NCBI RefSeq assembly: GCF_932274485.2
Contig: NC_065883.2
Coordinates: forward strand, 12,522,222 to 12,586,221
Length of the DNA stretch: 64,000 bases
Source: Patella vulgata
Lineage: Eukaryota > Mollusca > Gastropoda > Patellidae
Direction of reading: 5' to 3'
The position numbers and the translations under genes were made by a program. The notes under the pieces are model-generated. The model saw nothing but the letters and a program-made list of their open reading frames with translations. It was not told the origin of the DNA and searched no databases. Below are positions 1-11,080 of the stretch, one piece after another. Numbering within the stretch: the first letter of the stretch is position 1; each line of letters begins with the position of its first letter.

Positions 1-237
1 GGGGGGGGGGGGGTGGATGGCCGAATGGTTAGCACGCGCGCGCTGTATCATACGGTCTGTCATTGAGTCAACTGGCGGGGTCGCCTGTCCAACCTCGTGG
101 GTTTTTTCCGGGTCCTCCGGTTTCCACCCACTGCTAAAGACCCCTTACGGGCAAGCGAATTATTGAAATAAAATTGAACCATGTGTTAGTCCCGAAACGA
201 CCTAGTTTGTGTCGAGTGGACGTTAAACCCAATCTCA

Positions 238-290
<53 letters not shown>
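1..290 (+). repeat. tRNA-derived SINE, family 1
   Basis: The head carries a tRNA-like A box (tggccgaatgg, about 18-28) followed by the family body and the 3' motif gtggacgttaaaccca, ending in a (CT)n tail at about 235-290. The segment holding the B box is missing here but is present in the 40,514 copy. It meets a second copy tail to tail. Confidence 0.75.
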
Positions 291-294
<4 letters not shown>

Positions 295-495
295 TTTTAT
301 TTCAATAATTCGCTTGCGCGTAAGGGCCTTTAGCAGTTGGCGGAAGCCAGGGGACCCGGAGAAAACCCGTGATATTAGACAGGCAGCCCTACTCTTTCTT
401 TGTCAAGTACACGCGGGGAATCGAAACCACACCACTTGACTCAATGACTGACCTTATGATTCAACGCGCACGCGCTGAACATTCGCCCCCCCCCC
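290..495 (-). repeat. SINE family 1, reverse copy
   Basis: Reverse-oriented copy sharing the (CT)n tract with the copy at 1-290, giving a tail-to-tail pair. The body (caataattcgcttgcgcg, then the region around the B-box complement gaatcgaaacc) matches the copies near 7.3, 29.1 and 60.3 kb. Confidence 0.7.
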
Positions 496-559
496 CCAAC
501 CTCAAAACCTCCACACCATTTGAGACAGCGTGGGGTTTTATAGTTCTTTTTAGCTAGTA

Positions 560-1380
560 AAGTTTCATATTATTTTGTTCTTGTAATTTCGTTTTGAGTT
601 GGAAAAGCGAGTTCTCAAGGGTGAATGAACCCTCCCCACCCCACCCCAAACACACCTTATAGAAAAAAGGACCCAAAATGTTTTTAATATACTTGCTGCC
701 AAATACTACCAGATATTATTATTGCATGGTCTAATTAAAAGTGGATTATGTAACAATTAGACAAAAGAAAATCGATTATCCATTTCATGGTTAAATTATT
801 AAATGGCGATATGGTTTAAAACCTAAGCCATCCCATGGCCCATCCTCGGCATCCCCAGTGTTTTCATTCCGTTCTACTCCACTATACCCTGGTTTAATCC
901 ATAGGGTTTCCACGATTTCAAATTATCTGCCCTGGCCTTGATTGTAGATAAGGTCTACGAACCAATCAAGAAACAGTTTACAAACCAGTCGTTTCGCCTA
1001 CGATTTTATAAGGGTAATTAACCAAATTCATGTCCATTTACTGAATGATTTGTGTAAATAATGTATATATTTCTTACTACTATTCGTTCTTTATCTGAAA
1101 TGTTTCATTCTGTTATGTTTATTATTATTGAACTTATACTTGACAATTTAGTCGGTATTCATTAATTTCATATTTGAACTCCTAAAATTGTCCGATGAGA
1201 GTTACTTCCCTTTGCAAACTTCCTTTTCAATTAAAGATGCATGGGATTGATCGATAAAAATAGTACAATCATCAGGGGCGAATAATTTGAAAACGTGTCT
1301 CTCCCATAGATTAACCTAGGGGTTAGTGGAGTAGAACGGGATGAAACCACCGGGGATGCCCATGGCCTGGAAAGTTGATT
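560..1380. other. AT-rich non-coding stretch
   Basis: I see no open frame with recognisable content. It probably belongs to the last intron of copy D, since the sequence just upstream of the exon at 1,483 matches the end of intron 2 in genes A and B. Confidence 0.4.
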
Positions 1381-1482
1381 ATATAACTTTTGAAGCCAGA
1401 AAATTTATATAACCTGCAATAGGCAGATTTAGCTCTATATCGGACACCTATATGTTCAGAGCGGGTGGTATATTTTTTTCAG

Positions 1483-1940
1483 ATTATGGACAATTCCCAA
1501 AAACAGATCGGTGGAAGACATTTCATATCGATTGGCTTCAATTTAAAGGAGATATGTTTGTTTTATTTTATGATGAATTACTACAGAACAAAGAAAACAA
1601 ATTAAGGGAGCTTTTACTGTTTTTAGGATTTTCGAATAAAAATTTAGATTGTGCTCTATATGATCCGGAAGGTATTGCACATCGCGTAGATAAATTTCCA
1701 TTTAGATTCTATGATAAGGACTTTATTAACACCATGAACTCAAACATTGAAGAAGTGGCCAAAGAACTGCGGAAAAGGTCACCAGTTATGGCGGATCATG
1801 TTTTAACTTGGAGAAAGTCACCGCGTGAAGCAATGGAAACATATCAATTTGATGAATTCTGTAAAGAATTTGAGAAAGAAAGGACAAAAATGGCGAACTT
1901 GAAACCAAAGGCACGTCATGAAACTGGAGCAAAAGCGTAA
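1483..1940 (+). CDS. WSCD-like sulfotransferase, terminal exon (copy D)
   Basis: Last coding exon of a WSC-domain-type sulfotransferase. WSCD1/2 are Golgi type II membrane enzymes that transfer sulfate from PAPS, in vertebrates to sialic acid. The exon follows a good acceptor (tatttttttcag then attatgg) and runs open to a TAA at 1,938-1,940. It encodes WLQFKGDMFVLFYDELLQNK, which fits the family segment containing W-L-K-F and the [VL]-x-[FY]-[ED]-[ED]-L motif, then the C-terminal helices. It is about 90% identical by eye to the last exons of genes A and B but lies on the opposite strand. Its first two exons would lie left of the window. The frame is intact, so it could belong to a working gene or be an orphan duplicate. 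Confidence 0.8.
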
Positions 1941-2990
1941 CTGAACATAACATTTCATTATGTAGCCAGGTATAGGTATTAGTTCAACCGTTCATAAAAA
2001 CGTACTTGTTTACATTGAGTGAGTTCGAGGCTTTTATGGACTTGATTTAGTATTGAACCTAGGAAGGGGATAACTATTCTGTCTTATTCTATTGTTCATT
2101 TTATTATTTTAAATCATTTGTTTGTGTTATTTTATTCATTTATAATCGCAAATTGTGTTTTTCTGTTGGTCCAAGGGAAGATAATTATAATACACCATTC
2201 TTCTGGATAAATCCGGATTGCGTGTAGCGGAATCTAATTGGTGTAAAGCCTAAAAGTTGCCAGGGAGTTTTTTCCGCATTTGTTAGTATACTCGGGTTAT
2301 TTTCTATGTGGTTGATTATCCAGTTTCTTTGGTCAAGTCAAGTAAGAGTTGCGCCCCTTCCCGTAATAAATCCCATAATTCTTGCATTATTATAAACAAA
2401 CATGGTGGCTATGTGTGTAGGATGCCGCTGCTGGGATTTTCCGGCGCAGTTTCTTCTTGTCAGTGGTGCTGGACGGAAGGCCGGACAAGGACAGCTGTCT
2501 AGTCGATAAGATGGGACGAAAAACCAAGGTCCCGTGTATACATTGGAATGCACGTATATTGATATTATGTCTGCAATAAATGTTAAAATCAAATTAAAAT
2601 TGGTTCTGAATATGTGTTAACTTCATATAAATTTTGTCCAGCATAGAACATGTGGTCATATTAAACCATAGCCCTGGCAAGCACAGTGTCTAGTCGTTCA
2701 GATGGAACGGAAAATTGGGATCCTCTGTCAGGGCAGACTTTCCCTACACAACATGACGTAGCCCGTCGGAGAAGAATCGTAAGAATCAACAATTGCCTAG
2801 CACTAAGATTATACAGGGTTTGTTCTACTTTATGTACGGAGAACTTTTTAGTAGCGGTTTTCCTTGCAGGGGCGAATCCAGATGAGAGTGGGGTGGTGGG
2901 GTAGTGGGGTCTAAAACAACAGTTTATGCGCAAAGCTGGTGATATTGGAATGTTACTACTAATAATATGGCATAATATTTTGTATATTGA
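1941..2990 (+). repeat. Duplicated 3' flank of the sulfotransferase locus
   Basis: Downstream sequence that recurs in inverted orientation at about 21,540-22,760, next to the last exon of gene A, and in part near 50.3-51.6 kb. An AATAAA at 2,365-2,370 is a possible polyadenylation signal and is conserved in the gene A flank (complement near 22,338). Confidence 0.7.
2407..2545 (+). repeat. SINE family 2 fragment
   Basis: Contains the family body gacaaggacagctgtctagtcg followed by gggacgaaaaaccaaggtcccgtgt in two adjacent blocks. It is inverted relative to the copy at 22,130-22,320, so it was carried by the flank duplication. Confidence 0.65.
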
Positions 2991-3138
2991 TATTAATTGT
3001 TAAAATCAAATTAAAATTGGTCGTTGAATATTGTGTTAACTTCATATAAATTGTGTCCAGCATAGAACTTGTAGTCACATTAAACCATAGCCCTGGCAAG
3101 CACAGTGTCTTGTCGTTCAGATGGAAGGGAAAATTGGT
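2581..3138 (+). repeat. Two direct copies of a 140-bp block
   Basis: The block starting gttaaaatcaaattaaaatt occurs at about 2,581-2,720 and again at 2,999-3,138 with a 0.28-kb spacer. Both end in the gttcagatgga motif. No coding content is visible. Confidence 0.7.
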
Positions 3139-3169
3139 ATGAATAAAAACGGGGGAATGCACGGGATTT

Positions 3170-3600
3170 TTCTATTTTTCTCGTTTTCCCTTATCTAGTG
3201 ACAGCCAATTCTATTTTTGAATTGTGAGATACCCTCTCACCGGCCCATATAATAACTTTTCAACTTCAACGGAATTATCAGTGAAATGAAATTCGATCGT
3301 TTGTCCGTTATCGCTCGTTACATCAGTCAGATACATAGAAGGATAACTCGTGTTTGTCATGTTTGTCGTCACTTCCCGTTTCTTCACGTGCTTGTTACAC
3401 ATCTCCCGTAGCAATGATCTCTGTGTTAAAGTTGTATTTGGGATGTATTTAACCAGTTCTATCACATATGTATTTATGACTGACACCAATATTGTACTTT
3501 AAATTACTTTTGTTGTTACGAATCCTGCAATGGATCAGTTGGTACTGACGTTCACCAAAATAATAATATCTTGGGTTTTTAAACTGGCTGATAATATTAT
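3170..3600. other. Stretch without recognisable features
   Basis: Contains a 92-codon minus-strand open frame (3,211-3,489) with no recognisable domain and no paralogue in the window. I do not call it a gene. Confidence 0.3.
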
Positions 3601-4560
3601 AATACACCAAGTTTCATCACTCTCTATCGGATAGAATCAAAGTTATCTTGTCCCAAAGTTATCTTGTCCCATGAATTTGCTTAGCTCTGCTTAGCTTTAA
3701 CTCGAAATGTTAATCATTGAACTCAGTCAAGACATTTACCCAAGGAACATCTACATCAAGTTTAAACATTCTACCTCAATTAAAAGCAGAAATGTTATGT
3801 TCTAAAGTCTTGACCAATCAAATAGCTTAGCCTACGCAGAAAATTCTCATCATCGAACTTAGTCAAGGTAATGATATAATGGATCTATAATCGGCGTTTC
3901 ATAACTCACTTAATTAAAACCAAAGTTATCATGCCCAAATGCATCAACCAATCAGATTGCTTATCTCTGCTTACCGTTCATCGTAGAACTCCATCAAGAC
4001 ATTCACCTAATGAACGCCTACACCAAGTTTGAACATTCTAGCTCACTTAGAAGGAGAGTTATTGTGTTCCAAAGTCTCGACCAATCAAATTGCTTATCGC
4101 TCTGCTTACCCTCAGCAGAAAATGTTCACCATCAAACTAAGTCAAGGTATTGACCAAGTGTCCTCACTCTCACTTAATTAGAACTGAAGTTATCGTGTCC
4201 CAAAGCATCAACCAATCAAATTTGCCTCTCTCTGCTTATCCTAAGCAGAAATTTCTCATCTTCGAACTCCATCAAGGCATTCACCTTAACGACACCTACG
4301 CCAAGTGTGAACATTCTTACTCAATTAGAATGAGAGTAGGCGTGTTACAAAGTCTCATCACCAAGTTTCATCACTCTCACTTAATTAGAACTAAACTTAT
4401 CGTGTCCCAAAGCATCAACCAATCAAATTGCTTATCTCTGCTTACCTTAAGCAGAAAATGCTCATTATCGAACTCCATCAAGACATTGATCTAATAAACA
4501 CCTACACCAAGTGTGAACATTCTAGCTTAATTAGAAAGAGAGTTATTGTGTCCCAAACGG
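3600..4560 (+). repeat. Degenerate tandem repeat array
   Basis: Diverged units of about 90-190 bp recur, each with variants of caaccaatcaaattgcttat, tctctgcttacc, gcagaaaatg, cgaactccatcaagacatt and cacctacaccaag. Part of the same array reappears inverted at about 17,890-18,135. Open frames inside it follow the repeat and are not genes. Confidence 0.7.
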
Positions 4561-5140
4561 TGTGACGGACAGACGGACAGACAAACCCATTTTAATAGTC
4601 CCCTGCTTTTGTTGACCAGAATGAAGATTGGGACATTTTATGTAGTTACAGCATGAGTGAAATTGTCCCTTTTAAACAGAAGTTGTTTACACTCAAATGC
4701 CTATTTATGCCAGACAAATATGAAAGTTTCATCCTACCCCAAACAAAACCTGAACCTGAGAAAAAAAACCAATAAGAAACAAATCCTTAGAAAAGATTAG
4801 CAATTGTAGGTATATAAATCTGTAAAAATGTTGCCGATAGTTTTAAAACTCTTAAACGCGGTGCTTGGGTATGTCTCTGCATGCATTAATTTGTATGTGC
4901 TGAAGGGGGAGTAACTCTACATTATTTGGAGTCAGCCCACTAATTATTTGTGAATAATATATATATAATTTTCATAATATATACCCATGTAGTGTCAGTT
5001 AAATGTCTACCGGTGAAACCGGAGGGGACTATAGATTTTCTCTCTGTCTGTCGATCTGCATGTTTGACCTTTTGTATTCTGGAACCACCGCCTTGCTAGA
5101 AATGGGCATCAGTTGTACTAGAGAGTGTATCGCAGGAGGG
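4560..5140 (+). repeat. Dispersed repeat R1
   Basis: Runs from a (GACG/GACA)n tract through gttttaaaactctta to an accggtgaaaccggagggg motif and a segment that leads directly into a SINE-2 head. Inverted copies lie at 17,345-17,890 and around 18,170-20,620; part of another is at 50,215-50,285. No coding content was seen. Confidence 0.65.
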
Positions 5141-5430
5141 AGCGGCGGTGACTCAGTAAGTAAGACGCTGACTCGCTAGCCTGGAGGTCTCGGTGGTGGC
5201 CGAGAAATTTCCTCGGGATTATCCGGCGTGGTTTCCTCTTGTCAGTTGTGCATGAAGTGGGGCCAGATAAGGACAGCTGTCTAGTAGTTCGGATGGGACA
5301 ATAAACCGATATCACTTGACAGTTGGAATTCAAAAATAAGAGTGTCACTGTCAGGGCACAATGCATGGCGTATGCCTATCTTCATTAGCCCAGTCGGAGC
5401 AGAACAGTAGGGTGTTTAAACCTCATTTGA
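5140..5430 (+). repeat. tRNA-derived SINE, family 2
   Basis: The head gcggtgactcagtaagtaag matches a tRNA A-box region. The body contains ggacagctgtctag, and the 3' end is cagtcggagcagaacagtag. It abuts repeat R1 in the same arrangement seen inverted at 17,060-17,400. Confidence 0.75.
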
Positions 5431-6035
5431 TTTCTCATCTTTGTAAACGGTATTCTTGCCTACTAAGATATTTTATTTAATTTACACCGATATGCGAAAC
5501 CTTGATTAATATTTTATACCTCTATGACCGTCAACATTTAAGCTATTTGTTCATTTGATCAAACCGTCATTAAAGGGACAATAACACTCTTGCTGGCTTG
5601 ACAGCTCCAAAATATAAAAAATAGCCTTATTCTAAGTACTAGATGTGTTAGTGTCCTACCTGTTGTGTAAATTATCCATTAAATCCTTTTACTTGTCCAG
5701 AGGGTTCAAAAATATTTTTAAATCCAAGTCACATTTGAAAAGCTTTACGTCAGGCTTTTCAAATCATTTAGTTGAATTTTTCCAATTTTTTAAATTAGGT
5801 GTGTTAATATGAAATTTGTATCATCAATTAATTGGAATATTGTAAAATAGCGCAATTTGTTGACCAGAATAGAGATTGGGACATATAATTCAGTTACAAC
5901 AAGAGTGGTATTGAGCCTTTAAGAAAAAATACCCCCCCCCACCCCGATATACCAAAACATTTTGGTGTGAAAAAAAAAAAAGTAATTTAAAAGTTGAACG
6001 ATATCTATCAAGATATTTTTACTTATATGAATATA
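5430..6035. other. AT-rich stretch with an R1 fragment
   Basis: Around 5,858-5,920 the phrase ttgttgaccagaat followed by agattgggaca repeats R1. Otherwise nothing was recognised. Confidence 0.4.
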
Positions 6036-6038
6036 ATA

Positions 6039-6752
6039 TACTCTTCAAAAAAAGTAGGGGATATTGAAATGCAAATACCTATGCAGTTTGTGATATGATA
6101 AATAGTCATGGACACTTGACATGCTTTGAGAGTATGTTCACAGATGAAGAACTTATCGCCCCAACAGAACCACTGAGCTGCACATGTGACACGCAATAGC
6201 GCCATACACGTGGGAGGGGTTCATTGTCAAATTTGACACTTCGAGGACAGGTTGATGAAAAACTGCCGCGTGCTGGTTTATCTATCCATGTTTGCTTTTC
6301 TATCGGTTTTTGCATAAGATTTACTTTTTAGCGTATCTTTGCTTTAGTGTGTTATGTTTAATTTGATCGGGAGACGTGTTCGTCAACGTCAACCGAAAAC
6401 ACTGCAAGAATTGGCCATGGCACTGCAAGAGGAGTGGGTCAGATTGCCCTAAATCGTGATTGGACGGTTGATTAGGAGCATGCCACGGCGAATTGCTGAA
6501 TGTCTGAGGATTGGTGGAGCAATTACTCATTAATAAGACAAAAATCAAAAACGTCCATTTTCACTTTTGGCGGTGTATCTCTTTGCGAGTGAAATGGGGC
6601 CGCCAGATAAGCCGCCCATATGAACTGTTTACGTTCACGTGTAGACAATTGCCCTGTTATTAACATACACTGGTTACCTCGAATAAAAACAGCAGTGCAT
6701 TTCCGCAGTTTTGTATTGTTTCTGAATATCCCCTACTTTTTTTTAAGAATAT
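6039..6752 (+). mobile_element. Internally deleted Tc1-like element
   Basis: Both ends match the terminal inverted repeats of the 44,338 Tc1 element (tcaaaaaaagtaggggatat at the left, its complement at the right). The interior keeps only the 3' end of the transposase: around 6,380-6,530 one reads residues resembling LQELAMALQEEW and LIRSMPRRIAECL, which align with the C-terminus of the intact copies. Most of the coding region, including the DDE residues, is gone, so it is non-autonomous. It is more diverged than the other two copies and therefore older. Confidence 0.8.
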
Positions 6753-6837
6753 ATATTCTAATTGTAATAGATAGGTAATAATCTGATATTTTACGATGAT
6801 AAAGCTCTGTACATATCAGACTGTTATTTTTATCTCT

Positions 6838-7118
6838 AGCGGGCCACGGTGGCTCTGTGAGTAAGATGTTCGCTCGTTAAAATGACGGTACGGTTCGATC
6901 GCTGCGTTGGCCGAGGAAATTCATCGGGACTTGCCGGCGTGGTTTCTCTTTGTCAATGGACCGGGGACAGGACAGGTAAAAGTGATTGGAAAACCGAGGT
7001 CCCGAACACACATTGACGAAAAAGAACCCTTAATAGCTGGAATTAGAAATACGAGTAGACCGTATAGTGCCGCTGTCCAGGCAAAATTTCCCTCATAGCA
7101 CATTGTATTTCTGAACAC
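6838..7118 (+). repeat. SINE family 2
   Basis: Head gccacggtggctctgtgagtaag with a B-box-like ggttcgatcgc, then ccggcgtggtttctctttgtc and a body truncated near 7,118. The tRNA-like head is clear. Confidence 0.7.
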
Positions 7119-7313
7119 TCATTTAAATTTTCGTTGATTTTCATCAATTTCGGTAATTTTATTTTTACCGTAGAATATTGGCTATAAATTGATTCTAAAT
7201 AATGAGTTAAAGTACATTAAGCGTTTTATTGTAATTTCCAATTAGTTATGTTCGCTGAAATACGCGAGCAGTCCATATTGAATGGTAGTCGTTTAATTGC
7301 GCCTGGTGTGTCT

Positions 7314-7612
7314 AGAGAGATGGGTTTAACGTCCACTCGACACAAACTAGGTCATTTCGGGACTAACACATGGTTCAATTTTATTGCAATAATTCGCTTG
7401 CGCGTAGGGGTCTTTAGCAGTGGGAGGAAACCGGAGGAACCAGAGAAAACCCACGAGGTTGGACAGGCGACCCTTATCCTTGTCACGTACAACCGAGGAA
7501 TTAAAACCACGCCAGTTGACTCAATCACAGACCTTATAACCACGCCAGTTGACTCAATCACAGACCTTATGATACAGCGCGCACGTGCTAACCATGCGGT
7601 CATCCACCCCCC
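7314..7612 (-). repeat. SINE family 1, near full length
   Basis: Reverse orientation. The tail is at gagagatgggtttaacgtcc (about 7,315), the head is at the cccccc run near 7,605. A 34-bp segment around 7,515-7,565 (accacgccagttgactcaat) is duplicated in tandem. Confidence 0.75.
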
Positions 7613-7748
7613 CAACCCACCATAAGTGAACACATTTTAAGTAATATGATGTCTCATCATAAGCACATTAACACTTTCTAGCTTTAAAAGTGTAAAACTA
7701 TCATTAACTATCATAAACACGGTATACGTGAAGCCGTGTTAAATAATA

Positions 7749-9071
7749 GAGACTTTTGGCAATCGGAATTTTCCCATCCGTATCACGTATCCGTATCGTA
7801 TATCATTCTGAACATCTGAGACACGCTACCTGCTGAGAAGTATCTCAGACACAGTCAACAGCCATGATATCCATACCACGTGATCTACACATCACAGGTC
7901 ATGACATTGACGTCTATGGGTCATGAGGTCAACAACACGTTATAATGGAAACAATAGGTTTATCTTCAGCATTGTGTCCTTAGCACCCATAAAGACTATA
8001 TCATTCGTACAGTCCCAACATGTTCTCTCTTCTTCCAATTATTTTTCACAAAAATAACATCTACAACTCATAGAATTGACGTTGTCTTCAATGACAGCGT
8101 CTGCGAATTGTTATTCATAGCTAGGGCACTATTTTGTGCTTCGGTCGGGTCTATTTCAGATATACATAATCATTTCTGTTAATGTTTTTAGCGTTGGAAT
8201 TGACTAATAGTTAATTTATTTCAGTTCTAAAACAAATATTAACGCAAATTTAGAAAATAGCAATTTAGCAAAATGCCCATTCACTGTATACGTGCGAAAA
8301 AAAAAGCTAGCCACCAATTAATTTTCGTACGTTAGGTACGTACGATCGTATATGTGATACGTTACGTCAATGTAGTTTTAGAGTTTGGGCAGATTTTTGC
8401 GTCGGGTAAGTATGCATAGCTGAGCTGAGCTTAGTTCTATTACAGCATGATGGCAGATATCTACCAAGATCATCATCAGTACTAGTCAAGTGCCTAGCCT
8501 ACAATTTCCCGGTGAAGTCACTCGACAGTCGCTGAGCTATTTAAAAAACAAACAAAATTTAATGTCGAATCTTATTAAAAAAAATCTTCGACTTCAACTC
8601 GACAGCAATTTTTGGACTCACTAATGCATCATTTTAGAAAGTTTATACCCCTTTACCATAGAATAAAGTCATTTACAGATTTGCAAACTTCCACCTCCCT
8701 GAAGTTAGCAAGTAGATCAACCAGCATGCAGACAGACAGGAAAAGTAGGAAAATTCCGAGAGAAACCATCAAAAATAATGATTCAATTCCAGTCTTTATC
8801 ATTGTAAAAATAACATCAAATATACACCTTGATACACATAGATTCATAAAAACGCTACGATATAACAATTCAGCGTCTACAAGTAGAACAAAAGTCGGTA
8901 AAAAGACGACGATGTTATACGGACCTTTTCCGTATAAAAGCTGTTCGTTACGTGCTACCGTATCCATGTCCCGTATCACGTATGAGAAATATACACACAT
9001 CGATGACGTCACACACAAAATCCATACGGATACGCGATACGGACCAGGAATTTACGCTTGCCAAACGTCTC
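7749..9071 (+). mobile_element. Non-autonomous TIR element, long copy
   Basis: Starts TA-gagacttttggcaa and ends with the complement ttgccaaacgtctc-TA, so the ends are inverted repeats flanked by TA. Subterminal regions are rich in cgtatcacgtatccgtat-type palindromes. A 700-bp relative lies at 13,706-14,405. No transposase was recognised; the 164-codon frame at 8,612 has no known domain and is absent as a frame from the short copy. Confidence 0.65.
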
Positions 9072-9594
9072 TATTACCATCTAATTCCCTTTCCGCTTGC
9101 ATGTAATCACAATACGGTATGTATAAAACCCACAATACACAGCAGTGACTATGCACTTACTGACAATATCACAGTATAATGTCTGAAATCCAACACGACA
9201 CATTATTATTAAGACGTGCATAAAACTCAGAACTTTTAGGTTGTAGAACTTTCACCAAGTAAGTTTAATTACATATAAAATTATTTATCCACACGGACAC
9301 TGTATTACAGTTAGACCAATGAAATAAAGTAAAACAGATAACCCGACCCCTCCCTACGCATTTTCTTCACATTTTAAAGGAAGAATTGGGATATCGACAG
9401 GATGAACCCTATTCGGTATTCAGCGCTTTGCGGCCTTCGGTTCCTGAGTTAACTTCCCTTATTTAATGCAATATAGAGACGGTTTTTAATGAAAAAATGA
9501 AAATGATAGACTAAATTAAATAAACAACCAGGACAAAATCTATAAGACTTTATATTCCAATAGGGTTCCTCCTTTTAACTACGTTAGCGATTTC
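9072..9594. other. 3' flank of copy C
   Basis: No gene recognised. The part at about 9,520-9,595 (aacaaccaggacaaaatcta onward) matches 42,723-42,805, which lies downstream of gene B's last exon. That places a deletion junction at about 9,595. Confidence 0.6.
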
Positions 9595-9654
9595 TTCCCC
9601 GACATAACCATTTCTAATCATAATTTTCTCTTTACCTATTGATCCTGTATATAC
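9595..9654 (-). pseudogene. WSCD-like exon 2 remnant (copy C)
   Basis: About 60 bp of the sulfotransferase second exon. It follows an acceptor (gtttcag then gtatatacagg) and encodes a stretch resembling NGYVGEE. The exon stops abruptly at about 9,595 and passes into sequence that lies 3' of gene B, so the rest of exon 2, intron 2 and exon 3 are deleted. The first codons also carry a 2-nt loss relative to genes A and B, putting the exon out of phase with exon 1. Copy C is therefore a pseudogene. Confidence 0.75.
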
Positions 9655-9721
9655 CTGAAACATGTTAGACAAGATTAGAATCATTATAGTCCTCCTGTCT
9701 ACGTTAGTCACGAAATGAACC

Positions 9722-9800
9722 AGTTTGTGTGTGTGTGTGTCTCTCCCCCCCCCCCCCCTCTTTCTCTTTCTATTTCTCTCTCCCTCTCTCTTGTTCTAGA
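9722..9800. repeat. (GT)n, poly-C and (CT)n microsatellite
   Basis: Simple-sequence tract gtgtgtgtgtgtg, then a C run, then ctctctctctc. Confidence 0.9.
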
Positions 9801-10065
9801 AGAAGTTCTAGAAGAAGAAAACATACCCAAACATTGTAACGTCACACTAAATAAAACGTCACTGGCGAAACCAGTAGTAACAATTGTTAATTGGAAAGGG
9901 TAGAAACACTGTGAATATCTGCACACAGGGCGGTTTTGCATAGCTGCGGCCATTCAGATGTCCAAAATAAACAATTGTTTGGGGTTTTTTAAAAAAAAAA
10001 AAAATGTCTGCACACACGTTTGTTCAAATATGAACAGAAAAAGATGCAGGATTTGGATGGTTATT

Positions 10066-10498
10066 AAAATGAGTGTAATACACACCTGTAGGCGTGGTTT
10101 AACATTAAAATGAGAGTAATACACACCTGTAGGCGTAGTTTAATATTAAAATGAGAGTAATACACACCTGTAGGTGTGGTTTAACATTAAAATGAGTGTA
10201 ATACACACCTGTAGGCGTGGTTAAATATCAAGATCAGTGTAATACGCACCTTAGGTGCGGTTTAATAGTAAAATCAGTGTAATACTTACTTGTAGACGTG
10301 GTCTTATATTAATATGGGATTAATACACACCTGTAGTTGTGGTTTAACATTAAAATGAGTTATTACACTCCTGTAGTTGTGGTTTAATGTTAAGATAAGC
10401 GTAATACGCACCAGTAAGCGTTGCTTAATATTCATATGAGTATAACCACACCTGTAGGCGTGGTTTAATATTAAAATCAGTGTAATACGCACCTGTAG
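10066..10498 (-). repeat. 41-bp minisatellite built on the exon 1 splice donor
   Basis: Eleven occurrences of ctgtag or a variant fall at 10,086, 10,128, 10,169, 10,209, 10,250, 10,290, 10,331, 10,371, 10,412, 10,452 and 10,493, a spacing of 40-42 bp. Read on the minus strand, each unit contains CTACAG followed by GTGTGT or GTGCGT, that is, a copy of the exon 1/intron 1 junction. Genes A and B have a single such unit. The array lies immediately downstream of the true donor of copy C. Confidence 0.9.
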
Positions 10499-10754
10499 AT
10501 TTTCGAAGTAAATGTCTTGTCCAACTATTACCTGAACCAGGGTAGCTAGCCAGAGCTGTCACAGGTAACGGTGGTTTGGCAAATCCTAGCTTAGGGCAAT
10601 TCTTAGGTTTTTCAATGATGTTGGAATATGACGTAACGCTTCTCGGGTGTAGTTTATAAACACTATAGATACAGTAAATAAATAGAATTAGTCCAGCAAT
10701 CGCTAATGTTCTGTTCGACCTTCGTTTGGTCAACAATGTTCTGAAATACGCCAT
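10493..10754 (-). pseudogene. WSCD-like sulfotransferase exon 1 (copy C)
   Basis: 262-bp first coding exon starting at ATG 10,754-10,752. It encodes a short basic cytoplasmic segment (RTLLTKRRSNR), a membrane anchor (TLAIAGLILFIYCIYSVY), a stem, and the PAPS 5'-phosphosulfate-binding motif ASYPGSGNSWTRHLL, then the donor CTACAG|GTGCGT. Its length and phase equal those of genes A and B. The exon itself reads intact, but the locus has lost the end of exon 2 and all of exon 3, so I call it a pseudogene. Confidence 0.8.
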
Positions 10755-10816
10755 GTGTGATATGTCGAATAATTGCTGAAATTAAAGCAAAACGGTTGAC
10801 CATAACAGAAGATTCC

Positions 10817-10847
10817 GTTAGATAGATAGATAGATAGATAGATAGAT
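10817..10847. repeat. (GATA)n microsatellite
   Basis: About seven gata units, 70 bp upstream of the copy C start codon. Shorter versions lie in the same position in genes A and B. Confidence 0.9.
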
Positions 10848-11080
10848 TCCACGCTTACGGATGAGAGGTCACTAGAAAGGATAAGATTAAAGGACCTGTG
10901 GAATTCTAATTCGTGTTTTTCATTTCGACTATTATCAAAATATTGAGTTAGAGGTTTAGCACCTTTAAGAGAAGGGTTCGTACCACAGGACACATCTTGC
11001 TTCATCTATAAGCTTATATTGAAAATTAAGTCTGATTACTATATTTCAAAGCTTTATTAATAACATATGCATAGTTAATA

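Noticed and set aside
1-95. A tRNA gene at the window start
   Set aside because: The A box is good, but the B-box segment is absent and the sequence continues into the SINE body shared with eight or more other loci.
4150-4494. A 114-codon protein
   Set aside because: The frame follows the degenerate tandem repeat and contains repeated QSINQSN blocks that reflect it.
8612-9106. A 164-codon protein within the TIR element
   Set aside because: A long frame also exists on the opposite strand, there is no domain, and the short element copy does not preserve it.
10066-10498. A CRISPR-like array with 41-bp units
   Set aside because: No spacers; the repeat is a eukaryotic minisatellite including a splice donor.
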